A DNA stretch of 64,000 nt from Jacaranda mimosifolia. Its lineage: Eukaryota > Streptophyta > Magnoliopsida > Lamiales > Bignoniaceae. Below are positions 47,086-57,786 of this stretch, one piece after another. Both the position numbers and the translations under genes were made by a program. The stretch is taken from contig CM032124.1 of assembly GCA_018894105.1 (NCBI GenBank), positions 8,355,501 to 8,419,500 of the forward strand, in the 5' to 3' direction. The notes under the pieces were generated by a model. The model made no database searches. It was not told the origin of the DNA and saw only the letters and a list, made by a program, of their open reading frames with translations. Numbering within the stretch: position 1 is the first letter of the stretch; each line of letters starts with the position of its first letter.

Positions 47086-47436
47086 TGTCATCTTGTGCAT
47101 AGCAAATAACAAATTCTTTTATTAGAAACCAACAAAGATGACAAATTTGATCTTTCAACTCTTGAGAGTACCTATAAGACGAAATTAGACTTTAGTAGCC
47201 TGACTATAAAAACACGTCTGATAGTTCAAAACATGCAGTTCATCTTGCGTTTCCTCAAAGACGAAATTAGACTTTAGTAGCCTGACTATAAAAATTTAAG
47301 GTATCAATTACTACCAATTCGTGGTTGAAACTAAAAATATATATCCTTAATTAAGTTGCAAAATTGATCTAATTGAATCCGAAGTAAATACTCTCATAGT
47401 TGACCTTCACTACAATTAATTTGTAGTTAATTGTTT

Positions 47437-47477
<41 letters not shown>

Positions 47478-47479
47478 AT
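47437..47479. repeat. (TA)n(TG)n microsatellite
   Basis: About nine TA units followed by about thirteen TG units. Confidence 0.95.
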
Positions 47480-47867
47480 TATTAGTTTTTCTATTTATAA
47501 TGCATAGCTAGTCTATTTTATTTCCAATAAATAAGGCCATGAATTGATAGTTAATAATTACTTCAAAAGATTACATTTGCTATGAGAATTTGTAGCTATA
47601 ACTTGTAACAATAGCCACGAAATTAATTTCATAACAATTTTTTCTATACCAGATATCTAAAACTTTTCGTAGTACTACCATGGATACTTTAGCCAAAATG
47701 AAGAATTGGGTTAGAAAGTTCATCAAAGCTCATAATTTTTGTTAATCCAAATTATATTCATTTGGACTAGTTATTACGCCAAGATTTAAGTTTGCCAATG
47801 ATATAGTATGACTATATTTGTATAATCAATAGTTTTCTGATTGATGCTGCTAAGATGATGCATCGAG

Positions 47868-48310
47868 TAAAAGCTGGTAGGAAGGGGAAAAAAACGAAAG
47901 ACAAGCTATTGCAAAAACGAAAATAATTAAATTAAAAAAATGAGTCTTCCTCATAAGAAAAAATTAAAGAAATTTTGTTGCTCAAGTTGTGCATCATAAA
48001 CCACATATGTTCACTTACTTATAGACATCTCAAAAATCCTAATTCTCTAACTGATAAGAATATGATAAAATTTTACTTATCTCGAAAACATATAACTCAC
48101 TAAAAGATAATGTAAATAAATACCTATCTAACTCCCTAAAAAATAATGTAAAATTAAAATGTAATATTTATTTGAAAAAATATCTGAATGATAAAAATTA
48201 TTATCTAAATGATAGGCATCAAATATCTCCTTATGTGTAGAAAATCCTCAAGAAGATCACTCCAAGTACTTCAATCAAGATTCTCTTACCAATTGGCATG
48301 TTCTCTAGCA
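47868..48310 (-). repeat. Inverted extra LTR copy
   Basis: On the minus strand it parallels the LTR at 48666-49107: ATTTTCTACACATAAGGAGATATTTGAT matches TTTCTACACATAGGAGATATTTGAT. ACTTGAGCAACAAAATTTCTTT matches ACTTGAGCAATAGAATTCTTT. The purine-rich end AAGACAAGCTAT also matches. It is a solo or rearranged LTR. Ends are approximate. Confidence 0.75.
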
Positions 48311-48665
48311 ACTCCACCATATTTTCATTGTTTTCTTCAAAATTTGATGATGTGCTTACTCTTTTGTGTGTGTGTGTGTGATGGCATGCTTACTTCCTCA
48401 ATTGCTACTTGTTGTAAGCACCAACGGAGAATCTATCTTTCCTCAGGAAAACTATAATTAATTCCATCTCCTTCTCCAAATGTTAGGAAACATCTATGTT
48501 TATTGGCAATTGTTTTATATTAGTTTATTGGAAAAATTGCAATTTTAGTCGTTAACCTATTGCCCATCTTGATTTCAATCCTTTTGGTTGGAGGTTAGCA
48601 TATTTAGTCTATTACTCATTAAATTTTCGCACATCTAGTCCAGTTCTTTGCACATTTAGTCCTTT

Positions 48666-49107
48666 GATGATGCAAAAGATACAGATAATCTTGGTTGAAT
48701 GATCTCCTAGAAGACTTTCTACACATAGGAGATATTTGATAGATAATAAGTGTTATCCTTTAGATTTCTGTTTTATTTAATCATTACATTATTTTTTATT
48801 TCAAATTTTACATTATCTTTAGAGAGTTAGGTATTATTTTACATTATCTTTCAGGGTGTTAGGAGTCTTAGAGATTTTCTATCTTTTAGAGGACTAGGAT
48901 TCTTTGAGAGGCATATAAATAGGCTCGCAGATGTAGTTTGTCATACATAACTTGAGCAATAGAATTCTTTGATTTTTTTCTCTCTATGAGAAAATTCTTT
49001 TATTTTATTTTGAGGCTTGTTATGTACAGACTTTTTTTTTTTCAAGTTATTCATGAGATAGCTTGCTTTCTTTTCTTTTTCTTTCCTCCCAAATTTTACC
49101 TGCTGCA
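48666..49107 (+). repeat. 5' LTR of a Ty3/Gypsy element
   Basis: About 440 bp ending TACCTGCTGCA just before the primer binding site. It contains a TATA-like CATATAAATAGG at 48912-48923. The right LTR of the element was not found. Confidence 0.75.
48912..48923 (+). promoter_or_regulatory. TATA-like motif of the LTR promoter
   Basis: CATATAAATAGG in the right half of the LTR, the usual location of the U3 promoter. It is preceded by AGGCAT and followed by GCTCGCAG. Confidence 0.45.
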
Positions 49108-49113
49108 TAAGTT

Positions 49114-49125
49114 TGGCATCAGAGC
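49114..49125 (+). other. Primer binding site, initiator tRNA-Met
   Basis: TGGCATCAGAGC differs by one base from the common plant site TGGTATCAGAGC and lies 6 bases after the LTR end. Confidence 0.85.
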
Positions 49126-49143
49126 ATATTTGGCCTTTTCTAA

Positions 49144-50756
49144 TGGCTAATGCAGGAGTAACTGGTAGTTTGCGAAATAACCAAATGATTGATGTAAATT
49201 GTACTTCCCTATCTATACAAAAGGAGATTCGTGTGTGAGAGAATTTATTGATTGTAGATTGGAGGAGATGAATTTGCATATAAATGCTCTCAGCATAGAT
49301 AAGCGGTTAAGGCGTGAAGCTATAGAATTTGCCCAAGCACTACAACTGATTAGACAAGATCTTATTCATCAATGTAATCATCATGCCAATATAGAAGATT
49401 TAAAAGAAGAAGATAAAGATATCAAGATGCTCAACATCGAACAAGGAGCTAAGCAAGTTCGAATCCAACGTCCTGCTAGAGACGAAGATTTTTGCCTAAA
49501 GCTATATCTCCCTTACTTTAATGGTAATTTAAATGTTGAAGACTTTATGGATTCGCTTGCAGAAGTAGATAGATTCTTTGACTATTTGGAAATTCCTGAG
49601 GAGCGTAGAGGCAAATTAGTAGCCTATAGGCTAAAAGGAGCTGCATCTACTTGGTAGGAACATCTACAAGACAAGAGGAGGCATGAATATAGAGGATAAG
49701 TCCGAACGTGGTACCAGATGAAGTAATTGTTGAAGGCTTGCTTTTTACCCATCAATTATGGGCAATACCTATTCTTACAATATCAACAATGTCGTCAAGG
49801 ATATAGATTGGTACACGAATACACCACAGAGTTCCTGCAACTTCTAAGCAAAACAACCTCGTGGAGTCAGAGAGCCAACAAGTGGTGAGATACCTAAATG
49901 GTTTGAAGCGTGCAATTCAATACAAGATTGTCATGAAGATATTAGCAAGTGTCTCTGGAGCACAAAATATGGCGTTAAAGGCTGAGATGATGATACAAGA
50001 TAAGAAGATATAATATTCTAGGAAAAATCGACTTCAGTAAACACCAGCAAACACAAAACAAAGTACATCAACTTACAACTCATAGAAACAAATTGAGAAG
50101 AAGGCATATAACAAAGTAGTCAGTAAAGAATTGGATAAGACTAAGACTCAAATGCTAATGCAAATAACCTATATGCTAAGCCAATTCCTAGAAAATGCTA
50201 CCGTTGTAATCAACTAGGACTCCGCTCTAATATTGTCCACAAAAAAAAAAAAGGGTATCAACATCATATAGCATGGTGAATTTGAAGAAGATCTTGAAGA
50301 TAGAGATGAGGTGATATGCAAGCCCAATGGTAATGGTGATAGAGAAGATTTAGAGGATGGTTAAACTTTTGTAGTTCGAAAAATGATGTGGAGCCAAAAA
50401 AAATGAGATATGACTCAACGCCACCAACTTTTTCGAACAAGATGCACCATTAATGGTAACATCTGCAGCTTAATTATTGGCAGTGGTAGTTAGGAGAACA
50501 TTATTGGAAAAAGTACTATTAAGAAACTACAATCGACGATAGAGAAGCATCCAAATCTATATAGCATTGGGTGGATCAAGGTTGTGGAAGCATTCAAGTG
50601 TCAGAATGCTACAAAGTTCCTCTCTCAGTTGGGAAGTATAAAGATGAAGTGTATTACGACATAGTAAACATGGACACTTGTCATTTACTATTTGGTAGAC
50701 CTTGGCAATTTGATAAGAATGAGCATCGTTTGGATGGGAAAACATATACAAATTAA
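49144..50756 (+). pseudogene. gag: gag-protease of the decayed Gypsy element
   Basis: ATG 49144 opens MANAGVTGSLRNNQ. A frameshift near 49235 leads into the main gag frame with EEMNLHINAL, then the capsid stretch LYLPYFNGNLNVEDFMDS, EIPEERRGKLVAYRLKGAA, ending at a TAG (49655-49657) beside a Trp codon where gag normally continues (E-H-L-Q-D follows in frame). Downstream gag is readable in pieces to about 50000. The protease end appears at 50600-50720 as VGKYKDEVYYDIVNMDTCHL and LLFGRPW, the usual C-terminal landmark. Numerous stops make it a pseudogene. Confidence 0.78.
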
Positions 50757-50947
50757 AGACAAATGTAGTGAAGATGACCTTGTTGCCACTGAATAAGACA
50801 TCTCAAGACAAAGCTTCTAAAGTGGAAGATAAATCTTTCCTAACACTAACTCATTTAGAGAAGGAGTTTGAGGCCACATACAAAGAAACTTAACTAGTTC
50901 ATTGCTTAGTAGTAAAGGGAGTCTTGACTACTAAGAAGGATTTGTTA

Positions 50948-51285
50948 GGGCCTGTTTGGTTTTATTTTCATTTCCATCATTTCTAAAATTTGAAAAGGTT
51001 GTCAGTGGAAATGTGTTGAAAATGAGTTTATATTGGATAGATTGTTGGAAAAGTACTGATTATGTTAGTTTTAATAGGTTGTAGGTGGAGAGAGATAGAA
51101 ATAATGGAATGGAGAGGGAAAATATATAGATTATTAGAAAAAGATATATAGTTTATTGGAGAATGTGTTTTGAAAATGAAAATACAAATAATGTTAGGTG
51201 AAAATATATAAAAAGTGATGTGTTTCATTTCTAGAATAGTAGAAAAATGTGAAAATGGGTTTTGAAAATAAAACCAAATAGGTCC
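50948..51285. mobile_element. Tourist-like (PIF/Harbinger) MITE, copy 1
   Basis: 338 bp with inverted termini: GGGCCTGTTTGGTTTTATTT at 50948 is inverted at 51285 as GGACCTATTTGGTTTTATTT, and the match extends to 23 bases with two differences. It is flanked by TTA on both sides (50945-50947 and 51286-51288), the 3-bp target typical of PIF/Harbinger. It interrupts the Gypsy pol frame, which resumes after it. No ORF. Confidence 0.93.
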
Positions 51286-51858
51286 TTAGAGAAACAACTT
51301 CCTGAAGGCATACACTTGTTGCTTGAAAAGTTTAAAGATATTATATTTGAGGAGCTAGCAGGATTGCCACAAAGGCATGACATTCAACACCATATTAATC
51401 TCACTCCTGGGGTTAACTTGCCAACCCACCACATTATCGTATAAATCCAAAGGAGAATGAGATTTTATGGAAAAAGTTGAAGAGTTTATACAAAAAGGAC
51501 ATATCCAAGAAGGCATGAGTCATTATATAGTTTCAGTCTTGTTAACACCAAAGAAAGATGAAAGTTGGCGAATGTATATAGACAACGCAGCTATCAACAA
51601 GATCACAATAGGATACAAGTCTCTCATTCCTCGATTGGATAATATGCTTAATCAATTAGATGGATCAACTATCTTTTCAAAGATTGATCTTCGCAGTGGA
51701 TACCATCAAATCAAAATTCAACTTGGAGATGAATAGAATACTACATTCAAGATGCAAAATGGACTATATGAATGGTTAGTGATGCCTTTTGGCTTAACTA
51801 ATGCTCCTAGTGCTTTTATGCAATTGATGAATCAAGTATTGCGTTCGTTTATTGGAAA
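51286..51858 (+). pseudogene. pol: Reverse transcriptase N-terminal part of the Gypsy element
   Basis: Reads LPEGIHLLLEKFKDIIFEEL, LPQRHDIQHHINL, then after a shift [41 protein letters not shown] and [15 protein letters not shown], the RT palm segment with its first catalytic Asp. A TAG at 51734-51736 stands where Trp is expected, and the frame continues to [20 protein letters not shown]. It stops at 51858 where the LTR fragment enters, before the YxDD box, so the enzyme lacks its active-site core. Confidence 0.88.
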
Positions 51859-53930
51859 TGTAGCATCCCCTCGAGATAACCCCTAAGCTGAGATGCCACT
51901 CGATTTCAAACTTAAATCATAACCAATAAAATAGTCAATAGGCCTGTAAGAACATTCTCAAAATCATCAAAGAAAGCAACCTATTTCAACTTATACAGAC
52001 TACGACAAAAGCACTAAACACATCCCATAACATTCATCATTTTCAAACCTGACATATCACAACATCTCTAAGTTATAACAAAATGCCCAAGCATACCCAT
52101 AAGCAGATACACACATCTATTCTACTATTCGCCGATCCAACTTGGAGTCCAAGCCCAACACGTAATCCCTATCTAGAAAAAACATGAATAATACAGGAGG
52201 TAACTCCAAAGGACTTAGTAAGGGATAATTTCAACAACAAGTAATAGAGATATATTGAGGAAGAATCAACTCAACAAATCATCAATTAACAATCAGAATA
52301 GGAACATATTAAGAGATTACAGTCAAATCACGTTACAAACAGATCAAATTATAGATAGTCAGATTAGGATTAGATTATAAACATATTAGATTACAGGGAA
52401 TCAGGATACAATCAGGTCAAACAGACTTGATTAACTGATGCAATTCAACAAATCATAACAAAACATGTGTACCAGACACTCCTTATTCCAATCAGTTAGT
52501 CTTAACCAAGTGTAACAACTTGATACATGATAGATGCCTAGGAGTATCCATAGCACATTGTTGATGCCCAGGAGTATCCCTGGCACAATACCGATACCTA
52601 GTAGTACCACTAGCATATCCCTGATACCTAAGAGTATCCCTATCATATCGCTGACACCCAAGAGTATCCTTAGCGTGTCCCATATACCCAAGCATTCCGC
52701 TAGGACTAGCACTTGATCCAAACATATTTTCGTACACATATCAAAACCAATCAAACTGATTTGCCGACAAGGTAACAAAATAATAAAAATAGTCTAAATT
52801 TGCCTACATGATGAATCAATAACTTACAGAATAGTCTCAAATATACTAAACAAGACCAAACATACAATAAGCAAAATGAGTTCAAATCGATCAAGACAAT
52901 GTGAGTTCTTAGCGCCAGAAAAGATAGGCTAAATTCTTATTAGGAACAAATTTAAGGAAGCAACCCTCAGAGGGGTATGCAAACAGTTAACAAATAACAA
53001 GCAAGATTCTGAACAATTCACTAAATTTCACTGAACAAGATGCAGTTACATAACAAAAACAAGATTAACCCTCTCAGGGGTTTATCACAATAACATATAG
53101 GTATAAGTAAGTGTCATATTGGCAGACCCCTCACAAGGCATATAAAACAAATACCCAAGAGGTTAGACCCTTACCTCCGCAGTCTTAGAAATCTGCAGTC
53201 ACAACCTACTAGTCCGCGGGACCCAACTCCTCGTCACCTAACCAAAAGATCAGATTCACAATCAAAATCCTTATTTGACATTAATAACTTCCAATGATTA
53301 CAATAACAGTCTAAAATCAACAACTGCTCAATTAATACGGTAATTTTAGGGTTTGCTCGGCACCATCGTTATGGAATCACTAATTATGTCGGTCTCAAGA
53401 AAAGGATAATATAATCAGGTTCTTAATCATCAAGTTAATCTTGCGAAAATATACTAAATCAATAATAACAGTTCAATAATCCTTAATAACCCAATTTTAT
53501 TACTTAGGTCTCAAGTCCACAAATTTAGGGTTTTCTCTTCCAATTAGCTCAATTGATCCCAAAATTATCATATTCTAACTCCCATATCAAATTCTTACAT
53601 CTTCTTCAACAATACACAAAATTTGAAAAGCAAAATAGACGGTACAAAAAATTTAAACCCAAATTCAGTCATTACCCAAGTTTTTCCAATCAAAACTCCA
53701 TAATCACAAACTAAGGATAGGCTCACAATCCTCGCGATGAGGCGAAGATTCTACCTCAGTACCGCAGTCGCCGGAGATGGCCAACACCACCACCGTTTGA
53801 TGCCTTTTAACTCAACTAACACAATGCCCAGGTTAATTTCTACATCCGTCACTAAATTGAAGTTTAATTGAAGCCTCAAAAACATTACACCTCCACTCAT
53901 CGCCGTCGGCCATTTTTGCAATTTCACCAT
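51859..53930 (-). mobile_element. LTR fragment D (Tekay/Del-like family), antisense, right end truncated
   Basis: Begins TGTAGCATCCCCTCGAGATAAC, the reverse complement of an LTR end like those of A and C (CTCAGCTTAGGGGTTATC...GCTACA). On minus it shares with LTR C the blocks GGTGACGAGGAGTTGG and GGTCTAACCTCTTGGGTATTT. The expected opposite end is missing and the join to integrase lies at roughly 53880-53935. ORFs inside are not coding. Confidence 0.75.
52531..52710. repeat. Tandem array in LTR D, 30-bp unit, 6 copies
   Basis: Six consecutive 30-base units of the form (T/C)GATGCCYAGGAGTATCC followed by TAGCA, in exact register at 52531, 52561, 52591, 52621, 52651 and 52681. It creates Gly/Leu- and Ser/Ile-rich phantom ORFs on both strands. 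Confidence 0.93.
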
Positions 53931-54083
53931 CTGTGTTGTGGTGGATCGTTTTTTTCAAAGATGGCCCATTTCATCCCTTGCAAGAAGACTACAGATGTTT
54001 CTAATATGGCTAGGTTGTTTTTCAAGGAGATTATTTGTTTACATGGAGTTTTTAAGTCAATAACTTTAGATAGGGATACTTGA
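53931..54083 (+). pseudogene. pol: Integrase core fragment of the Gypsy element
   Basis: VVVD followed, after one extra T in a T-run, by [20 protein letters not shown] and [20 protein letters not shown]. This is the first half of the integrase catalytic core with two of its Asp residues. It breaks off at 54083 into unrelated T-rich sequence. Confidence 0.85.
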
Positions 54084-54689
54084 TTTTTTTAACCAAAAAA
54101 AAATTTTAATTTTTAACATTTTTTTTTACACATTTTTTAACAAAAAAAAAAGATATAAAACAATATCATATTTTTACTTTACACAATGATCTTTAAAGTT
54201 TTAAAACTATTGGAATTTAAGTTTCTCTACTTTTGGCTTAACTAAGAATAGACGAAAGTGAGTATAGAATAAAAGTATTTTTTCCCCTTCTAGTTTCTAA
54301 TGTTTGATTAAAAACAAGTAATACATTTAAAATCTAAGATTAAATAAGTAATATAAGTTTTATTTATATATCTAAATTTAGATGAAATCAATTTATAAAT
54401 CTCTCTAAATCATTTGAATCAAAATTTTAGATTTATTTCAGAAAATAACAATTGAAATTCATAGTTTAAAAAATCAAAAGAATCTTTCAATTAATAAAAA
54501 CAAAATTAGAAATTAAATTAAAATTATGGAATAACAACTATCACAACTTTAATTCATGAGAATGATACAACAAATTAAAAAATAAAAACTTCTTCAAATA
54601 TCACCCAAAAATGAAAGAATTCAATAGTCGGCTACTATTAATTATTATATTGTAAAGGATACATATAAATCATCTTTTTTGAATGTTAA
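54084..54689. other. AT-rich sequence without genes
   Basis: Starts with A and T homopolymer runs after the integrase break. Nothing recognisable was found. Confidence 0.6.
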
Positions 54690-55024
54690 GAGCATGTTAG
54701 TTTATATTTTCATTTTAATTTTTCATTTTTAGTATTTTAAAATTTTGAAAAGTTAGTTATTAAAATGAGTTTGCATTTGGATAGTTTGTTGGAAAAGTAA
54801 TGATTATATACGGTTTAGTAGGTTATAGATGGAGAAAATTAATAATAATATAATAGAGAGATAATATATGTTATTAAGAGAAGATATATAAAGTTATTGG
54901 AGAATGTGTTTTGAGATGAAAATGAGTTGGAATTTTGGTGAAAACAATGATAAATTGTTCATAATTCATTTACAAATATTGAACATATATGAAAATAAGT
55001 CTAAAAAATAAACAAATAAGCCTC
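54690..55024. mobile_element. Tourist-like MITE, copy 2
   Basis: About 335 bp, same family and orientation as 50948-51285. It shares GAAAAG, TTGGATAG(A/T)TTGTTGGAAA and TATTGGAGAATGTGTTTTGA. Ends GAGCATGTTAGTTTATATTT and GAGGCTTATTTGTTTATTTT (inverted) are weakened. Flanks are TAA and TAG, an imperfect 3-bp duplication. Confidence 0.82.
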
Positions 55025-56779
55025 TAGTATCTTTTAAGATATATTTTACTTTAGCTATTATTCAATTCACATGTTTTCATCGTTCTATTTTTCAGTAAAG
55101 TGTTCTTAAAATGATAATGAATTGATAAACTTTTGTCTTAAATCAACTTCAGGTTTAGTTGATTTATTATTGGATATTGTGATATATGTTTAAAAAAATC
55201 ATCATATATGGCTATTTAGAAAATTTTCTCATATGTTTTTGGATACAAAGAAATAATGTTTTAATAATATTTTTATAGCAAATTTATTTTGGCAATAAAG
55301 ACGAGATAAGATGAAGAGAAAACATGCCGCACAAAATACTATAGAGAAATATGTATATATGAATAAAATTAAAAAATCCAAGAAAATGAGAAAGTCAATT
55401 AAATCATTGAAAGAGAAAAAAACATAAAAATTAATAAGTTGACACTTCTCTTTCAACATAGCTTTGAATAAAAAAGAGTTAATTCATAAAGAATCCAATC
55501 ATCAATATTCACCAATTTATAGTTTCTAAGAACATAGATGATTTCTTTTGATCAAAATGCTAGTAATATTTCAATAAATGTGTAATCCTTGATTTTTAAA
55601 TAAATATCATATATGTACGAGCAAATGTTGTCATATGCTAAAATTTTAAATTTTAATCTCATTTTTTGATTAGGTTAGTGAATTTACAATCCTATGTGCT
55701 TGAAGACTTATTCATTAAATAAGGTATGTAAAATATCCATTGTGGTACTATAAGATTTAAAAGAGTCTCGCACATTTCCCTGTGGCAATAAAAAAAATTA
55801 AACTTGCTTGGTTTAAATTTCAAATAAATTACATAAGTTGTTTATTTCTCTACTAAAAGAGGTTATGAACTTTGAAAAATATTTGAGTTTTGAACCACAT
55901 ATTCTCTTTTACTTCGTCTGATGTGAAATTAAATAAAGAATTTGCATCTACAAGGATGGGGTTATACTTTTTGAATACGAGGCATGGTATGTCATGATCT
56001 TTCAAGGTTAATTTAGAAGAAAAATAGGCATGGTAAGTTTCAATTGTATTTTGCCAAAAAAAAAAAAAAAAATGAGATTAAGAATAGAAACTACTAAATG
56101 AATCAAATTTATCACAAGCAATTATTAGAAAATATATAAAATTTATTGAGATAAATTCATATGCAAAAATCTTCAAAAGATTAAATGATTGGTCCTAAAT
56201 GAATGATATTCAGCTCCATATCTTAAAAAACATGAAATTAGACCAAACTTGCTGCAATTTTATTCAAAGAAAATAATTATAATATATCAGTGGAACAAGA
56301 TATTATTGGCCATGCATGTTGAGGTCATAAATATAAAATAACACACTATTATGAATGTTACGACCTACTATAATGTCCACTTCTTTTTCCAATAACTAAT
56401 ATATAATAACACTTGGATATTCAGAAAAAGATACCATAACACTTAATGATGCAATCCAAAAGAATGAATCTACCTGAGTGACTCTTAAAAGTAGTGTAAC
56501 CATTGTTATAGAACAATAAATTAGTTTATATCTTATTTTAATTTTTGTTTATTTCATTGTTTATTATTTTAAGAGATACATGTTTTCCTTTTGATATTAA
56601 CATTCAAAGTTTTAACCAATGCAAAAAATAATCGGTAAGCACTTATACAATTGGAAATTTGAAGTTTTAAATTAATGTGAATATATATTTGTCGAATATA
56701 TGAAATTGTTCATATTTGCAAATTGTAATTTATTTATACAAAGATCAAGCTTTGGAATATTAAACCCGACTCACCCAAC
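55025..56779. other. AT-rich intergenic sequence without genes
   Basis: No supported ORF. The longest open frame (55229-55459, minus) is Phe/Leu/Ile-rich translation of AT-rich DNA. An A-run lies at about 56056-56071. Confidence 0.6.
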
Positions 56780-57477
56780 GCTCAAACATAAAAAAAATAT
56801 TTTCCACTCTTAGCCATAGGATAAGGACGGAGTAACTAAAAATTTTTTATGAAGACGAGCTATGAGATAGTAAAATCCTAACCCCTCAGTGTGCTCGACT
56901 TACGGGACATAGGGAGATGAACGAGATTTGAAAAATTGGTGAATGTGGGGGACTAGTCATGTATATGCATTAAGACAACAAAATTGGATAAGGTTGAAAA
57001 ATAATTAGGAATAAGTTGAGTTATACAAACTTGTAGACTGATTAGGAGGTCGACTATAGGTTAGGTAAGAGAAAACCTAAGCCCACACTTCAAGGCCTCC
57101 TCGAACACCATTATACACATGAAGGGCGATAGATGCATCCTATCAATAGGACCAAAGGCGATCATCTCGAACCTTGGGGGAATGTGATATAACTATCTCA
57201 GTAGGTTGAGATCCCTACCCGTCATCTTAGAAATGATTTTGCTATAATGGTCGGCCTTAAATAACTAACCATGAGACATAGGAGCTTGAGTAGGTCCCAC
57301 CCCACCCCCAGCATCACTTCGGCTATCACTCGAATTGCTACAAAAAGATGAACTATTACTAGATGACCCACTAGACGCGTTACTCAAGCCATTTACCCTC
57401 CTGGTTGAACCCATATTCGACCATCTCTCCTCACTATCACTCCTCCTATTAGTATCATCATCAAATACCCTTAACAT
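56780..57477 (-). pseudogene. 'Putative gypsy type transposon' N-terminal ORF (PF04195-like), broken
   Basis: Starts at ATG 57477 with a Ser-rich N-terminus (SNASSGSSSNSSSF). After a TAG following PMSHG the frame continues with HIPPRFEMIAFGPIDRMH and MVFEEALKCGLRFSL, matching in spacing the plant domain called putative gypsy type transposon (DR...f...aL..GLRFPL). Further on, GFYYLIARLHKKFLVTPS is legible near 56860-56810. Several stops intervene. Such ORFs sit in the gag position of some plant LTR elements. No LTRs were identified here. The LINE inserted 48 bases upstream of its ATG. Confidence 0.6.
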
Positions 57478-57524
57478 ATTTATTACCTAAAAAGTGGTCA
57501 AAAGATAGATGAACTAAACTTGCT

Positions 57525-57542
57525 CAACATTATAGAGAACTT
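57525..57542. repeat. LINE target-site duplication, left copy
   Basis: CAACATTATAGAGAACTT, identical to 63868-63885 and abutting the poly(A) end of the LINE. Confidence 0.95.
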
Positions 57543-57786
57543 CTTCTTTTTTTTAAAAATTAAAAGGGGTTAAGGTGATGACCCCGACCTGTGCATTGAT
57601 CAATCAAAATAGTGGAAGTACAAAGGTAAATGATGTTCAATCCTTACTTACTATACAATTGTGATACTATAACAAAATATGAGATCGAAAGCTATACACT
57701 TGTGAACTAGGACAAAATATGTGATCTATCCATTGAAACAAAACTATACAGTTCACAATATTACATAGAGACCCCCAAAAAAATAG

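Larger units (their letters stand above)
46434..47867. other. Intergenic sequence without genes
   Basis: Contains the second 270-bp repeat (46812-47085), a 37-base direct repeat (AGACGAAATTAGACTTTAGT at 47177 and 47259, 82 bases apart), and a (TA)n(TG)n microsatellite. No coding potential was seen. Confidence 0.6.
49108..54083 (+). mobile_element. Decayed Ty3/Gypsy element internal region with two nested insertions
   Basis: Primer site, gag, protease end, reverse transcriptase start and an integrase piece follow in the Gypsy order on the plus strand. A Tourist-like MITE (50948-51285) lies in pol, and an antisense LTR fragment (51859 to about 53930) replaces most of reverse transcriptase, RNase H and early integrase. 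The integrase piece stops at 54083 and no 3' LTR is found, so the right end is lost. Confidence 0.82.

Noticed and set aside
47408..47660. Possible third CACTA end (CACTACAATTAATTTGTAG)
   Set aside because: No matching inverted end or consistent subterminal repeat could be found nearby.
52531..52710. CRISPR-like regular 30-bp repeats
   Set aside because: Units are contiguous without unique spacers, lie in a plant LTR, and no cas-like gene is present. The same holds for the 54-, 75-, 82- and 102-bp arrays.
52431..52778. Gly/Leu/Ile-rich open frames on both strands
   Set aside because: Product of the 30-bp array in LTR D. A 30-base unit keeps all frames open by chance.
55229..55459. 76-codon minus-strand Phe/Leu/Ile-rich frame resembling membrane protein
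   Set aside because: Translation of AT-rich intergenic DNA without start context, homology or neighbours.
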